From positions 51,525-115,524 of the forward strand of contig JAFKKF010000017.1 in assembly GCA_017305635.1 (NCBI GenBank): 64,000 nucleotides of DNA. The letters run 5' to 3'. Shown in pieces: positions 1 to 9,426 of this stretch. This DNA comes from Hyphomicrobiales bacterium. GTDB taxonomy: Bacteria; Pseudomonadota; Alphaproteobacteria; Rhizobiales; Kaistiaceae. Within the stretch, counting starts at the first letter, position 1. Every line of letters begins with the position of its first letter. The notes under the pieces were generated by a model. That model was not told where the DNA came from and did no database searches. It saw only the letters and a list, made by a program, of their open reading frames with translations. The translations under genes and the position numbers were made by a program.

Positions 1-62
1 CGGGGCCTTTGTCTTTCGGACCGCCTGCGCCTAGATTGGAACGTCTCCAACGGGACGATTCC

Positions 63-413
63 ATGAGCGCGCGCCTCTCCCTCCGGCTCGATTTCGATAC
101 CGGCCACCGGCTCGGTCCGGGCAAGGTGGCGCTCCTGGAAGCAATCGGGCGCACCGGCTCGATCGCCGCCGCAGGCCGCGAGTTCGGCATGGCCTACCGC
201 CGCGCCTGGTTGCTCGCCGACGAGCTCAACCGGACCTTCGACGGACCGCTGATCGAGGCGCAGGGCGGCGGCCGCAATGGCGGCGGCGCACGGCTGACGA
301 AGCTCGGCACGGAAGTGGTGCGGCTCTACCGCGCTGCGGAGGCCAAGGCGGCGAAGAGCGCCGGGCTCGAGCTGCGGCGGATGACCCGGCGGCTCTCGCG
401 GCAGGCATCCTGA
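63..413 (+). CDS. ModE-type winged-helix regulator, DNA-binding domain only
   Basis: This 116-residue protein matches the N-terminal winged-helix domain of ModE/LysR-type regulators. Residues about 15-60 hold the helix-turn-helix, with the segments LLEAIGRTGSIAAAG and MAYRRAWLLADELN typical of ModE. Full-length ModE is about 260 residues and carries C-terminal molybdate-binding Mop domains; these are absent, so the protein should bind DNA, but how it would sense molybdate is unclear. I chose the ATG at 63 because homology begins there; the frame is open back to base 9. The next gene starts 2 bases after the stop. A molybdate transporter might lie to the left, outside the window (inference). 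Confidence 0.8.
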   Translation: MSARLSLRLDFDTGHRLGPGKVALLEAIGRTGSIAAAGREFGMAYRRAWLLADELNRTFDGPLIEAQGGGRNGGGARLTKLGTEVVRLYRAAEAKAAKSAGLELRRMTRRLSRQAS

Positions 414-415
414 GC

Positions 416-916
416 GTGGCGAGGACGGAGGGCACCAACGGTCCGGCGGACATGCGACCCGGAGAGGTCGCCGTCCCGCTTCCCGAGCACGCCGATGCCG
501 CGATCTATTTCATCGGCCGCATAAGGACGCCCTGGCCGACGAGAAGCGCCTGCCCGAAGCGCGGGGATCCGGTCACCGGGCCTGCCTGCGCGATCGAGGT
601 CGACGATCCCTGGCGCCCGGCGCTGCGCGCGATCGGCCGCCATCCGCGCCTGCAAATCCTCTACTGGATGCACCTGGCGCGGCGTGACCTCGTGCTGCAG
701 AACCCGCGCTCGGACGGCGTTCTCATCGGGACCTTCGCCATCCGCTCGCCGGTGCGCCCCAATCCGATCGCGTCCTCGCTGGTGACGGTGATCGGGCTGG
801 AGGAAAGCAGGCTCCTGGTGCGGGGGCTCGACTGCGTCGACGGCACGCCGCTCCTTGACATCAAGCCGGAGCACTGCCTGGCGGCCGGAAGCGAAGCAGC
901 GGCAGCCATGCCGTAA
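416..916 (+). CDS. TrmO/TsaA-family SAM-dependent tRNA methyltransferase-like protein
   Basis: The 166-residue product resembles the TsaA/TrmO family, which methylates N6-threonylcarbamoyladenosine in tRNA using S-adenosylmethionine. Visible family features are FIGRIRTPW near residue 33, the SPVRPNPIASSLV segment near residue 115 and LLDIKP near the C-terminus. The start is uncertain. GTG at 416 lies 2 bases after the upstream stop and suggests co-transcription; ATG at 452 (MRPGEV) is an alternative, but the preceding residues look like part of the family N-terminus. It is shorter than E. coli TrmO (about 235 residues) because it lacks the C-terminal domain. TrmO activity in this short form is an inference. 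Confidence 0.75.
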   Translation: MARTEGTNGPADMRPGEVAVPLPEHADAAIYFIGRIRTPWPTRSACPKRGDPVTGPACAIEVDDPWRPALRAIGRHPRLQILYWMHLARRDLVLQNPRSDGVLIGTFAIRSPVRPNPIASSLVTVIGLEESRLLVRGLDCVDGTPLLDIKPEHCLAAGSEAAAAMP

Positions 917-976
917 ATCAAACCGAGACGGAGCCGCGGGGGCGGTCTTGTCGAGGGGCGCCGTCGCATGGGAATC

Positions 977-1050
977 TGGAGCGGGCGAAGGGAATCGAAC
1001 CCTCGTCTGGAGCTTGGGAAGCTCTCGCTCTGCCATTGAGCTACGCCCGC
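977..1050 (-). tRNA. tRNA-Gly (anticodon CCC)
   Basis: The reverse strand folds as a tRNA. The acceptor GCGGGCG pairs with CGCCCGC, the D arm contains GCTC/GAGC, the anticodon loop reads TTCCCAA (anticodon CCC), and the T arm has GAGGG-TTCGATT-CCCTT. A discriminator T and CCA are encoded at 977-980. The first anticodon-stem pair appears to be an A-C mismatch. The dcd gene lies just downstream on the same strand coordinate range above 1086. Confidence 0.95.
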
Positions 1051-1085
1051 ACCGGGGACACTTCAAATCGGTCGCGGGACGCAAG

Positions 1086-2183
1086 TCAAGCGGGAGCGCG
1101 GAAGTGCTTGGAGAGTTTCAGGCCCTGGCCCTGGTAGTTGGAGGAGAGGCCAGCGCCGTAGAGGATCTTCGGCCGGGCGATCATGCGCTCATAGACGAGG
1201 CGGCCGACGCTCTGGCCATGCTCGAGGATGAAGGGCACTTCGTGGCTGCGCACTTCGAGGACCGCGCGGCTGCCGGCGCCGCCGGCGGCTGAGTGCCCGA
1301 AGCCCGGATCGAAGAAGCCGGCATAGTGGACGCGGAACTCGCCGACGAGCGGATCGAAGGGGACCATCTCGGCAGCATAGTCGGGCGGGACGTGGACGGC
1401 CTCGTTGGAGACGAGGATGTAGAACTGGTCGGGGTCGAGGATCAGCTCGCGGCGGCCGCGGGCGAGGATCGGGTCCCAGTAGTCGAGGACATCGTAGCCG
1501 TCGCGCCGGTCGACGTCGACGAGGCCGGTATGGCGCTTGGCGCGATAGCCGACGACGCTCCCCTCCTCCGCCTCGAGGTCGATGGAGAGCATGACGCCGT
1601 TGCCGATGCTGATCGCGCCGTCGACCAGCGGCGTCGCCGCATGGAGCGCGGCGAGGTCGGCATCGTCGAGGCGGGCATTGCCGCGGCGGAAGCGAATCTG
1701 GGAAAGGCGCGAGCCGGCGCGCACGACGACGGGGAAGGTGCGCGGACTGATCTCGATATAGAGCTGGCCGCGATAGCCGGCGGGGATGGTGTCGAACTCG
1801 CGGGCGCGGTCGGTGATGACGCGAGTGAAGATGTCGAGACGGCCGGTGGAGGATTTCGGGTTGGTCGCGGCAGCGAGGTCGTCGGGTAGCGCGAGGCTCT
1901 CCATGAGCGGCACGATATAGACGCTGCCCGGCTCGAGCACGGCGCCGGCTTCAAGGGGCAGCTCGTGGAGGGCGAGGGTCGCGAGGCGATCCTCCACCGT
2001 CATCGTCGGCCCGGGAAGGAAGCTCGCACGCATGCGATGCGCGACCCGGCCGAGGCGGAGGTCGAGGCTCGCGGGCTGGACCTGGTCGGGATCGGGGGCG
2101 CGCGGCGCGGTGATGGCACCGGCGGCAAAGAGGCCGGCAATCTGTTCGGCCGGAAGGATGCCGGCGGGCGCGCTGTTCCCCAT
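1086..2183 (-). CDS. dcd: 2'-deoxycytidine 5'-triphosphate deaminase, double-domain form
   Basis: This enzyme deaminates dCTP to dUTP for thymidylate synthesis. It belongs to the long alphaproteobacterial type (about 365 residues) rather than the 190-residue E. coli Dcd. Two dUTPase-like halves are visible. The first contains NPKSSTGRLDIFTRVITD and the YRGQLYIEISP strand; the second contains VSNEAVHVPPDYAAEM and AGFFDPGFG. The start is not settled: ATG at 2183 (MGNSAPAG) fits the family, while ATG at 2207 and TTG at 2219 are also in frame, and none has a clear ribosome-binding site. It is divergent from the riboswitch and metZ. Confidence 0.9.
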   Translation of the reverse strand: MGNSAPAGILPAEQIAGLFAAGAITAPRAPDPDQVQPASLDLRLGRVAHRMRASFLPGPTMTVEDRLATLALHELPLEAGAVLEPGSVYIVPLMESLALPDDLAAATNPKSSTGRLDIFTRVITDRAREFDTIPAGYRGQLYIEISPRTFPVVVRAGSRLSQIRFRRGNARLDDADLAALHAATPLVDGAISIGNGVMLSIDLEAEEGSVVGYRAKRHTGLVDVDRRDGYDVLDYWDPILARGRRELILDPDQFYILVSNEAVHVPPDYAAEMVPFDPLVGEFRVHYAGFFDPGFGHSAAGGAGSRAVLEVRSHEVPFILEHGQSVGRLVYERMIARPKILYGAGLSSNYQGQGLKLSKHFRAPA

Positions 2184-2247
2184 GCCGCACCGGATAGCGG
2201 AAAGCATGATTGACGCCAAGGTGGAACGCGCCTAAAGACCATTCATT

Positions 2248-2300
2248 CCGTGGTCATTTGAGCCGGCCGGCTTGCCGCCACGTAAAACAAGGCGCTAAAA
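2248..2300 (+). promoter_or_regulatory. SAM-II riboswitch
   Basis: The leader of metZ contains the SAM-II aptamer signature. The P1 arm CGTGG (2249-2253) pairs with CCACG (2278-2282). Between them lie TCATTTGAGCC and GGCTTGC, and after them AAAACAAGGCGCTAAAA, the pseudoknot and A-rich tail typical of this class. SAM-II binds S-adenosylmethionine and lowers expression of methionine synthesis genes, mostly in alphaproteobacteria. Its position 68 bases before the metZ start and the intrinsic terminator that follows both fit that role. Confidence 0.93.
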
Positions 2301-2316
2301 GGTCGGAGGGGTACCG

Positions 2317-2352
2317 AACCCGGTCCGGCTTTCTTGCCCGGCCGGGTTTTTT
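2317..2352 (+). terminator. Intrinsic terminator of the SAM-II riboswitch
   Basis: AACCCGG-T-CCGG (2317-2328) pairs with CCGGCCGGGTT around a short loop and is followed by a run of T at 2347-2352. It lies between the aptamer and the metZ start, so it probably acts as the expression platform. I could not work out an anti-terminator pairing by eye. Confidence 0.75.
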
Positions 2353-2367
2353 GTTGGAGACGGCCCC

Positions 2368-3597
2368 ATGGCAAGACAAACCGCCAAGAAGTCCAACCCC
2401 CTCGCGAAGAGAAATGCGTCGAAGGCGCTGAAGCCGGCGACCCTCGCGGTCCATGGCGGCGCCCTGCGCTCGTCCTTCGGCGAGACGTCGGAAGCGATCT
2501 TCCTGACGCAGGGATATACCTATCCGGATTCGGAATCCGCCGAAGCACGCTTCGCCAATCGCGAACCCGGCTTCGTCTATTCCCGCTTCGCCAACCCGAC
2601 GGTCGCCATGTTCGAGGAGCGCATGCGGCTCATCGAGGGCGCAGGCGCGGCGCGCGCCGCGGCTACCGGCATGGCGGCGGTCACCGCCTCGCTCCTGTCG
2701 CACCTCAAGGCCGGCGACCATGTGGTCGCGGCGACCGCCCTCTTCGGCTCCTGTCGCTACGTCGTGGAGGAGCTGCTGCCGAAATACGGCATCGGCTCGA
2801 CGCTGGTCGAAGGCACCGACCTGTCGGCCTGGAAGAAGGCGGTGAAGAAGGGGAAGACCAAGGCGCTGTTCCTCGAAAGCCCGACCAATCCGACGCTCGC
2901 GGTCCTCGACATCGAGGCGATCGCCGAGATCGCGCACAAGGCGGGCGCCAAGCTCATCGTCGACAACGTCTTCGCAACGCCGATCTGGCAGAAGCCGCTC
3001 TCGCTCGGCGCCGACATCGTCGTCTATTCCGCAACCAAGCACATCGACGGACAGGGGCGCTGCCTGGGCGGCGTGATCCTGTCGGACGAGCAGTTCGTCG
3101 CCGACCACCTGGCGACGTTCCTTCGCCAGACGGGACCGGCGCTCAGCCCGTTCAATGCCTGGGTGCTGCTGAAGGGCCTCGAGACGCTCGCCATCCGCGT
3201 CGAGCGGCAGACGGCGACGGCGGCGCGGCTCGCCGACATCATCGGCAATCACCCCAAGGTCGCGCGCGTGTTCTATCCCGGCCGCGCGGACCATCCGCAG
3301 GCCGAGCTCGCGAAGAGGCAGATGGGCGGCGGGTCGAGCCTCGTCACGTTCGAGGTCAAGGGCGGCAAGGCCGCCGCATACCGCCTCGCCAATGCGCTCG
3401 ACGTGGTGCTCATCTCCAACAATCTCGGGGACTCGAAGAGCCTGATCACCCATCCCTCGACGACCACGCACCAGCGGCTCAGCGAGGAGGCGCGGCTGGC
3501 GCAGGGAATCACGCAAGGGATGCTGCGGTTCTCGATCGGGCTCGAGGATCCCGACGACCTCGCCGAGGACGTGACGCGGGCACTCGACGCGGCCTGA
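2368..3597 (+). CDS. metZ: O-succinylhomoserine sulfhydrylase
   Basis: This 409-residue PLP enzyme of the Cys/Met metabolism family makes homocysteine directly from O-succinylhomoserine and sulfide. The PLP lysine is in YSATKHIDGQGR (around residue 220), the phosphate-binding region is TGMAAVTASLLSHL, and the substrate-site segment SLGDSKSLITHP (as NLGDSKSLITHPST here) is present. The family also holds cystathionine gamma-synthase, so the name rests on overall resemblance to alphaproteobacterial MetZ plus the SAM-II leader. It is probably repressed when SAM is high. apaG follows 74 bases later on the same strand. Confidence 0.92.
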   Translation: MARQTAKKSNPLAKRNASKALKPATLAVHGGALRSSFGETSEAIFLTQGYTYPDSESAEARFANREPGFVYSRFANPTVAMFEERMRLIEGAGAARAAATGMAAVTASLLSHLKAGDHVVAATALFGSCRYVVEELLPKYGIGSTLVEGTDLSAWKKAVKKGKTKALFLESPTNPTLAVLDIEAIAEIAHKAGAKLIVDNVFATPIWQKPLSLGADIVVYSATKHIDGQGRCLGGVILSDEQFVADHLATFLRQTGPALSPFNAWVLLKGLETLAIRVERQTATAARLADIIGNHPKVARVFYPGRADHPQAELAKRQMGGGSSLVTFEVKGGKAAAYRLANALDVVLISNNLGDSKSLITHPSTTTHQRLSEEARLAQGITQGMLRFSIGLEDPDDLAEDVTRALDAA

Positions 3598-3671
3598 GGG
3601 GGCGGCGCCGGCCTTTGTTGACGAGGTAGAGTGAGCCGCCTAAACCAGTTCCGTCAAAGGACGGAAGGGCC

Positions 3672-4058
3672 ATGTATCGCGCCAGGACGCGCTCGATCGA
3701 AGTGACGGTCGAGCCGAGCTATGTCGAGGCCGAGTCCGGAAACGGGCGCTATTTCTGGTCCTATACCATCCACATCAAGAATGGCGGCGAGGAGGCGGTG
3801 CAGCTGCGCTCGCGCCACTGGCGCATTACCGACGGCAATGGACGCACCGAGGAAGTGAAGGGCGCCGGGGTGGTCGGCAAGCAGCCGGTGCTGAAGCCGG
3901 GCCAGAGCTTCTCCTATACGAGCGGCTGCCCGCTGACGACGCCCTCCGGCATCATGGCCGGGACGTACCAGGTGGAGACCGACGGCGGCGAGCGCTTCAA
4001 CATCGCCATCCCGGCCTTCTCGCTCGACCTGCCGGACGCGCCGCGCACGATAAACTGA
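3672..4058 (+). CDS. apaG: ApaG domain protein
   Basis: The 128-residue protein is a typical full-length ApaG, a small fibronectin-III-like fold. Recognisable segments are YFWSYTIHIKNGG, the LRSRHWRITDGNG strand pair, VVGKQPVLKPG and the conserved SGCPLTTPSGIMAGTY. ApaG has been linked to Co/Mg efflux phenotypes and dinucleotide binding, but its biochemical role is not established. It lies between metZ and a kinase gene on the same strand. An AAGGG-type ribosome-binding site precedes the ATG. Confidence 0.93.
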   Translation: MYRARTRSIEVTVEPSYVEAESGNGRYFWSYTIHIKNGGEEAVQLRSRHWRITDGNGRTEEVKGAGVVGKQPVLKPGQSFSYTSGCPLTTPSGIMAGTYQVETDGGERFNIAIPAFSLDLPDAPRTIN

Positions 4059-4071
4059 AGGTGGGCAACTG

Positions 4072-4992
4072 ATGGAGGGCGTGCGGGCGGCCCTGCTCCG
4101 GCGCTTCGGCATCACGGAGGCGGCGCGGATCGGCGCGGGCGGAGAGTCGATCGTCTACGGGCTCGATGCGGCGCGAGTCCTGCGCGTGCCGAAGGCCGGC
4201 ACGTTCGACGTCGCGGCCCTGGCCCGGCAGCGCGACCTTCTCGACGCGATCGACGGCCGGTTGCCGTTCGCGACGCCGCGGATCGAGGAAATCGACGCAG
4301 GCCACGTCATCGAGCGGCGCCTGCCGGGGCGGTCCATGCTGGCGCTGCTGCCCGACCTGTCGGGCGAGCGACGCGCTTTGGCCTGGGCGAACTATCTTGC
4401 CGCCGCCGAGGCGGTCTCGCAGGTCGCGTTTCCCGAACGCGACTTCGGGCAGGTGATCGCCGCTCCGCCGCTCACCGCGCCGACATGGCGCGGCTATCTC
4501 GAAGCGAGCCTCATGCGGTTCGCGGAGCGGAACCGCGCTACGATCGCGCGCGAGGTCGGCGAGGTCGACGTGCTGATCAAGAAGGCGCTGGCGCTCATCG
4601 ACGGCGTCCCGCGCGATCCGCCGCGGGCGCTGGTCCATGGCGACTTCTTTCCGGGCAACGTGCTCCTCGCGGACGATCTCTCGGTCAGCGCGGTGATCGA
4701 CTTCTCCGGCTTCACGCTCGTCGGCGATCCGCTCTACGACGTCGCGGGCGCCTGCGTCTTCCCGGAAATGATCGCGGAGACGACGGCAGAGGACGTAGCG
4801 CTGCTGGCATCGGAGGCGGGGAAACGGATGCCGCCGCAGGCGCTCGCTTTCTACCGCGCCTATTTCGCCTTCTTCAGCGCCGACCCGACACTCGCCGCCT
4901 CGCCCTATCCGGGGATGCATGAGTGGGGCGTACGGGCGTTGAGGGCCTTGAAGGCGGAAAGACGTGGATGGCCGGCACAAGGCCGGCCATGA
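4072..4992 (+). CDS. APH-family phosphotransferase
   Basis: This 306-residue protein has the aminoglycoside phosphotransferase/choline kinase fold. The N-lobe has IGAGGESIVYGL. The catalytic loop is LVHGDFFPGNVLL (around residue 185), and the metal-binding segment is VIDFSGFTLVGDPLYD. The true substrate cannot be told from sequence; such genes in environmental bacteria phosphorylate sugars, amino alcohols or antibiotics. It starts 13 bases after apaG. Its last codons run through a palindrome (4968-4990), so the C-terminal GWPAQGRP is encoded by a repeat and the stop codon begins at the palindrome's last base. Confidence 0.88.
   Translation: MEGVRAALLRRFGITEAARIGAGGESIVYGLDAARVLRVPKAGTFDVAALARQRDLLDAIDGRLPFATPRIEEIDAGHVIERRLPGRSMLALLPDLSGERRALAWANYLAAAEAVSQVAFPERDFGQVIAAPPLTAPTWRGYLEASLMRFAERNRATIAREVGEVDVLIKKALALIDGVPRDPPRALVHGDFFPGNVLLADDLSVSAVIDFSGFTLVGDPLYDVAGACVFPEMIAETTAEDVALLASEAGKRMPPQALAFYRAYFAFFSADPTLAASPYPGMHEWGVRALRALKAERRGWPAQGRP
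4968..4990. repeat. Short palindrome between convergent genes
   Basis: The arms ATGGCCGGC (4968-4976) and GCCGGCCAT (4982-4990) surround a 5-base loop. The element lies at the convergent end of the phosphotransferase gene and hslO (stop at 5003). It resembles the mobile GGCCGG palindromes common in Hyphomicrobiales and may also act as a bidirectional terminator. Confidence 0.7.
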
Positions 4993-5002
4993 CGATCGGA
5001 GG

Positions 5003-6049
5003 TTATTCGCTCTCTCCGAAGGCGCCGGGTTCGTCGGCGGCGGGAGGCTCGGGTGCGTCCGCCGCGAGTTCCGCGGGGTCGAACTCGTATTTCTCGCCGC
5101 AGAATTCGCAGGTGACCGAGATGCGGCCGTTCTCGGTGCTCTCGGCGATCTCCTCGGCGCTGAAGCGCCGGAGCATGCCGCGGATGCGATCGCGCGAGCA
5201 GGAGCAGTTGTCGTGGATCGGCTGCGCCGTGAAGACGCGCACGCCGCGCTCGTGGAAGAGCCGATAGAGGAGCCGCTCGACCGGCACGGCGGGATCGGTC
5301 AGCTCGTCATCGGCGACGGTGCCGGCGAGCGCCTGGGCCTCGGTCCAGGCATCGTCCTCGGCCTCGGTCTCTACGACGGTCCCCTCGGGCACGTCGCCGC
5401 CGGGCAGGTCCTGCCGGCGCATGCGCTCGGGCGCCGAGGGCAGGAACTGGACGAGGACGCCGCCGGCCCGCCAGGCATGGGTCATCCCGGCATCGCCCCG
5501 CTGGTGCATCTCGGCGACCGCCAGGCGGATGCGGGTCGGGATCTGCTCCGACTGGCGGAAATAGGTATGGGCGACCTCCTCGAGGCTCTCGCCTTCGAGG
5601 GGAACGACGCCCTGGTAGCGGCTGGTATGGGCGCCCTGGTCGACGGTCATGGCGAGGACGCCGCGGCCGAGCAGCGCGCCGGGCGTCGCGGTCCCCATGC
5701 TTTCCGCCGCCGCGACCTTCTCCGCATCGAAGCGGGCATAGGCGCGCACGTCGCCATTGGTGCGATAGTCGACGACCAGCATGTCGACCGGGCCGTCGGT
5801 CTCGCTCTGCAAAATGAACTTGCCGTCGAACTTCAGCGACGAGCCGAGGAGGATGGCGAGCACGATGGCCTCGCCGAGGAGCTTCGAGACCGGCGCCGGA
5901 TAGGCGTGGCGGTTGAGGATCGCATCGAGCGCCGGCCCCATCTGGATGGCACGGCCGCGCACGTCGAGCGCGGCGACCTCGAAGGGACGGACCGCGTCAT
6001 CGCCGGCAGGTACGACGGGCGCGGCCGGCGGTACGGCGGACTCGCTCAT
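5003..6049 (-). CDS. hslO: Redox-regulated holdase chaperone Hsp33
   Basis: Hsp33 is a cytosolic chaperone activated when oxidation releases zinc from four cysteines. The redox switch is visible near residues 265-305 as [10 protein letters not shown] and [12 protein letters not shown] (CxC and CxxC). The N-terminal region carries the core fold ([16 protein letters not shown]). At 348 residues it is slightly longer than E. coli Hsp33, with an acidic, alanine-rich tail. I chose ATG at 6049 because it overlaps the argF stop in an ATGA arrangement, which implies translational coupling. It is the last gene of the argD-argF-hslO run. Confidence 0.95.
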   Translation of the reverse strand: MSESAVPPAAPVVPAGDDAVRPFEVAALDVRGRAIQMGPALDAILNRHAYPAPVSKLLGEAIVLAILLGSSLKFDGKFILQSETDGPVDMLVVDYRTNGDVRAYARFDAEKVAAAESMGTATPGALLGRGVLAMTVDQGAHTSRYQGVVPLEGESLEEVAHTYFRQSEQIPTRIRLAVAEMHQRGDAGMTHAWRAGGVLVQFLPSAPERMRRQDLPGGDVPEGTVVETEAEDDAWTEAQALAGTVADDELTDPAVPVERLLYRLFHERGVRVFTAQPIHDNCSCSRDRIRGMLRRFSAEEIAESTENGRISVTCEFCGEKYEFDPAELAADAPEPPAADEPGAFGESE

Positions 6050-6966
6050 TGCGCGCCCACCGCGTCGAGGCACCAGACGAGGATGCCCTTCTGGGCATGG
6101 AGGCGGTTTTCCGCCTCGTCGAAGACCACCGACTGCGGCCCGTCGATGACCGCGTCGGTGACCTCCTCGCCGCGGTGCGCCGGCAGGCAGTGCATGAAGA
6201 TCGCATCGGGCTTCGCCGCCGCCATCAGGCGCTCGTTGACCTGGTAGGGCACGAAGAGGTTGTGACGGCGCTCGTGGTCCTCGTCGCCCATCGAGACCCA
6301 GGTGTCGGTGACGATGCAGTCGGCACCGGCCGCGGCGGCGTGGGCGTCGGGCGTGACGGTCACCGAGGCGCCGTTCTGGCGGGCCCAGTAGACCAGCTCC
6401 GGCGAGGGTGCGCGCTCGGGCGGCGCGCCGATGCGGAGCGTGAAATTCAGGCGCGCGGCGGCATGGACCCAGGACGTGAGCACGTTGTTGCCGTCGCCGA
6501 GCCAGGCCACGGTCTTGCCGGCGATCGGGCCCTTGTGCTCCTCGAAGGTCATGACGTCGGCCATGATCTGGCAGGGATGCGAATAGTGCGTGAGGCCGTT
6601 GATGACCGGCACGGTCGCCTCCGCCGCGAGCTCGACCAGGAAGGGATGGTCGAGGATGCGGATCATGATCGCATCGACGAAGCGCGACAGGACCTTCGCC
6701 GTGTCGCCGACGCTCTCGCCGCGGCGGAGCTGCATCTCCTGGCCGGTGAGCATCAGTGTCTCGCCGCCGAGCTCGCGCATGCCGACATCGAAGGAGACGC
6801 GCGTTCGGGTCGAGGGCTTGTCGAAGATCATCGCCAGCACGAGGCCGTCGAGCGGCTTCGGCATCTGAGGCGTGCGCCGCAGCCGCTTCAGCCGTGCCGC
6901 CTCGTCGAGGATGAGACGGATGGTGGCGGTGTCGAGATCGGCGAGGTCGATGAAATGACGCGGCAT
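6046..6966 (-). CDS. argF: Ornithine carbamoyltransferase
   Basis: The enzyme joins carbamoyl phosphate and ornithine to give citrulline in arginine synthesis. Its 306 residues include the carbamoyl phosphate site STRTRVSFD (near residue 50), the HPCQ motif and the C-terminal [14 protein letters not shown] at 6966 ([11 protein letters not shown]) is the family start. It lies 19 bases after argD, the preceding arginine gene, and overlaps hslO by 4 bases, so the three genes are probably one transcript. Confidence 0.97.
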   Translation of the reverse strand: MPRHFIDLADLDTATIRLILDEAARLKRLRRTPQMPKPLDGLVLAMIFDKPSTRTRVSFDVGMRELGGETLMLTGQEMQLRRGESVGDTAKVLSRFVDAIMIRILDHPFLVELAAEATVPVINGLTHYSHPCQIMADVMTFEEHKGPIAGKTVAWLGDGNNVLTSWVHAAARLNFTLRIGAPPERAPSPELVYWARQNGASVTVTPDAHAAAAGADCIVTDTWVSMGDEDHERRHNLFVPYQVNERLMAAAKPDAIFMHCLPAHRGEEVTDAVIDGPQSVVFDEAENRLHAQKGILVWCLDAVGAQ

Positions 6967-6985
6967 CGGATGGACTCGTCCAAAC

Positions 6986-8182
<1,197 letters not shown>

Positions 8183-8608
8183 GGTCCGCCTCTCGTCGCC
8201 GGGGATGATCCTGTTGAAACTAAAAGTGCCGCCCGGAGGCAGCACTTGTGTAGGCAGGGTCCTTATAGCACCGCAGCGAGGTTTTCTGTCAATTGCGAGG
8301 CCGGTGATGCGGATCGGCCGCAAGCAAGGGCCCATCCCGGCTTTCCACCGGCAAAGCGTTGCGAAGTTAGCCAGCGCTGCACGACTTGGGGAAAACAATC
8401 CGAAAGGAGTCCTTGAGTCGGCGAGACTCTTGTCAGCGAGTCAACGGCTATTGTAGGTTCGGCGCGTCGCCAGAACGGCGATAAATGCGGCGGTTCAAAG
8501 TATCCGTTCCCAGTATCTCGTATCCGGGAGTCAGGCGTTGGCCAGCGTAGGTGGCCCGCGCACGGAGACGGATTCTGACTCACGCCGCGACTATGGGGTT
8601 TATGCGGC
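8183..8608. other. Divergent intergenic region between argD and gcrA
   Basis: This 426-base gap separates the divergent argD and gcrA genes and should hold both promoters. Near argD there is a small hairpin, GTGCCGCC-CGGA-GGCAGCAC (8226-8245), with one mismatch, that could affect the argD leader. The gcrA side carries the GANTC cluster listed separately. I see no convincing open reading frame. Confidence 0.6.
8407..8581. promoter_or_regulatory. Cluster of seven GANTC (CcrM) sites upstream of gcrA
   Basis: GANTC motifs occur at 8407, 8415, 8425, 8438, 8528, 8571 and 8577, that is seven in 175 bases and four within 36 bases. CcrM methylates GANTC in alphaproteobacteria, and GcrA reads that methylation state at cell-cycle promoters. 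Seven sites directly before gcrA suggest feedback control of gcrA by methylation. The motif is seen directly; the control is inferred. Confidence 0.7.
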
Positions 8609-9115
8609 ATGTCGTGGACTGATGAACGCGTTGAGTTGCTGAAGAAGCTGTGGGGTGACGGACTGAGCGCCAGCCAGATCGCCGCCCAACTCGGGGGGGT
8701 CACCCGCAACGCGGTCATCGGCAAGGTGCACCGCCTCAGCCTTTCCGGCCGCGCCAAGCCGGCGACCAGCACGCCGCGGCCGCGCAAGGCGCGCGTGGCA
8801 TCGCCGCACCGGCCAGGCAACCGCAGCTTCGTCTCGGGCAATACGGCGCTCAAGGTCCATGCCCAGCCGGCGCCGCGGCGCGCGCCGGCGCCCGTGCCGA
8901 TCGAGGACCTGGTCGTGCCGATCAGCCTCAACGTGTCGCTGCTCGCCCTCAACGACCAGATGTGCAAATGGCCGATCGGCGACCCGGGCGCCGACGGCTT
9001 CCACTTCTGCGGCCACCGCAGCTTCAACAGCCTGCCCTATTGTGAGTATCACTCGCGGGTGGCGTACCAGCCGGTCAACGACCGGCGGCGGGATCGGGAT
9101 CGGCGGGAATATTGA
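8609..9115 (+). CDS. gcrA: Cell cycle regulator GcrA
   Basis: GcrA binds sigma-70 and methylated DNA and activates cell-cycle genes in alphaproteobacteria. The N-terminal DNA-binding helix-turn-helix is recognisable (MSWTDERVELLKKLW, then SASQIAAQLGGVTRNAVIGK). A basic, proline-rich linker follows. The sigma-interacting C-terminus shows CKWPIGDPGADGFHFCG. At 168 residues it is of normal length. It is a single gene preceded by a GANTC-rich region. Confidence 0.96.
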   Translation: MSWTDERVELLKKLWGDGLSASQIAAQLGGVTRNAVIGKVHRLSLSGRAKPATSTPRPRKARVASPHRPGNRSFVSGNTALKVHAQPAPRRAPAPVPIEDLVVPISLNVSLLALNDQMCKWPIGDPGADGFHFCGHRSFNSLPYCEYHSRVAYQPVNDRRRDRDRREY

Positions 9116-9144
9116 GGGGCAGCCCCCTCCTATCCACCGCCGTC

Positions 9145-9285
9145 ATTCCGGACGCGCCGCCTCGCGGCGTGATCCGGAATCCATGCCATGACCTGACCAC
9201 CTTCACCATGGCTTGAGGGCCTTTTCCGGCAGCGATACCGCTGCTCAGCCGTCATGGCATGGATCGCCGGGTCAAGCCCGGCGAT
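9145..9285. repeat. Two palindromic intergenic repeats
   Basis: The 311-base gap between gcrA and phoB holds no gene. One imperfect palindrome runs ATTCCGGACGCGCCGC (9145-9160) to GCGGCGTGATCCGGAAT (9164-9180). A second has the arms ATCGCCGGG (9263-9271) and CCCGGCGAT (9277-9285) around TCAAG, inside a GTCATGGCATGG...GATGACGG context that is common in Hyphomicrobiales genomes. They may act as transcription terminators or be mobile palindromes. Confidence 0.75.
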
Positions 9286-9359
9286 GACGGAGAGAGAAGC
9301 ATCTGAAGAAAGCAATCCACGGATTGCTTGTTGTCGCGGCAGGAGCGCCGCCCTGCATG

Positions 9360-9413
9360 CGCCCCCTCCACCGCCTTCGGCGACCCCCTCCCCCGCTTCG
9401 CAGGGGAGGAACC
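9360..9413. repeat. G/C-rich intergenic repeat, family B copy 1
   Basis: This copy follows the pattern GCCCCCTCCACC, then a small CTTCGG hairpin, then CCCCTCCCCCGCTTCGCAG and GGGAGGAACC. The same pattern recurs at 18624, 25401, 32918 and 38176. It lies just after the phoB stop codon. Confidence 0.8.
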
Positions 9414-9426
9414 AGCGTCGCGACCT

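Noticed and set aside
326..1084. A 252-codon minus-strand frame covering the tRNA region
   Set aside because: It runs through tRNA-Gly and opposite the TrmO-like gene, so it cannot be a real gene as drawn.
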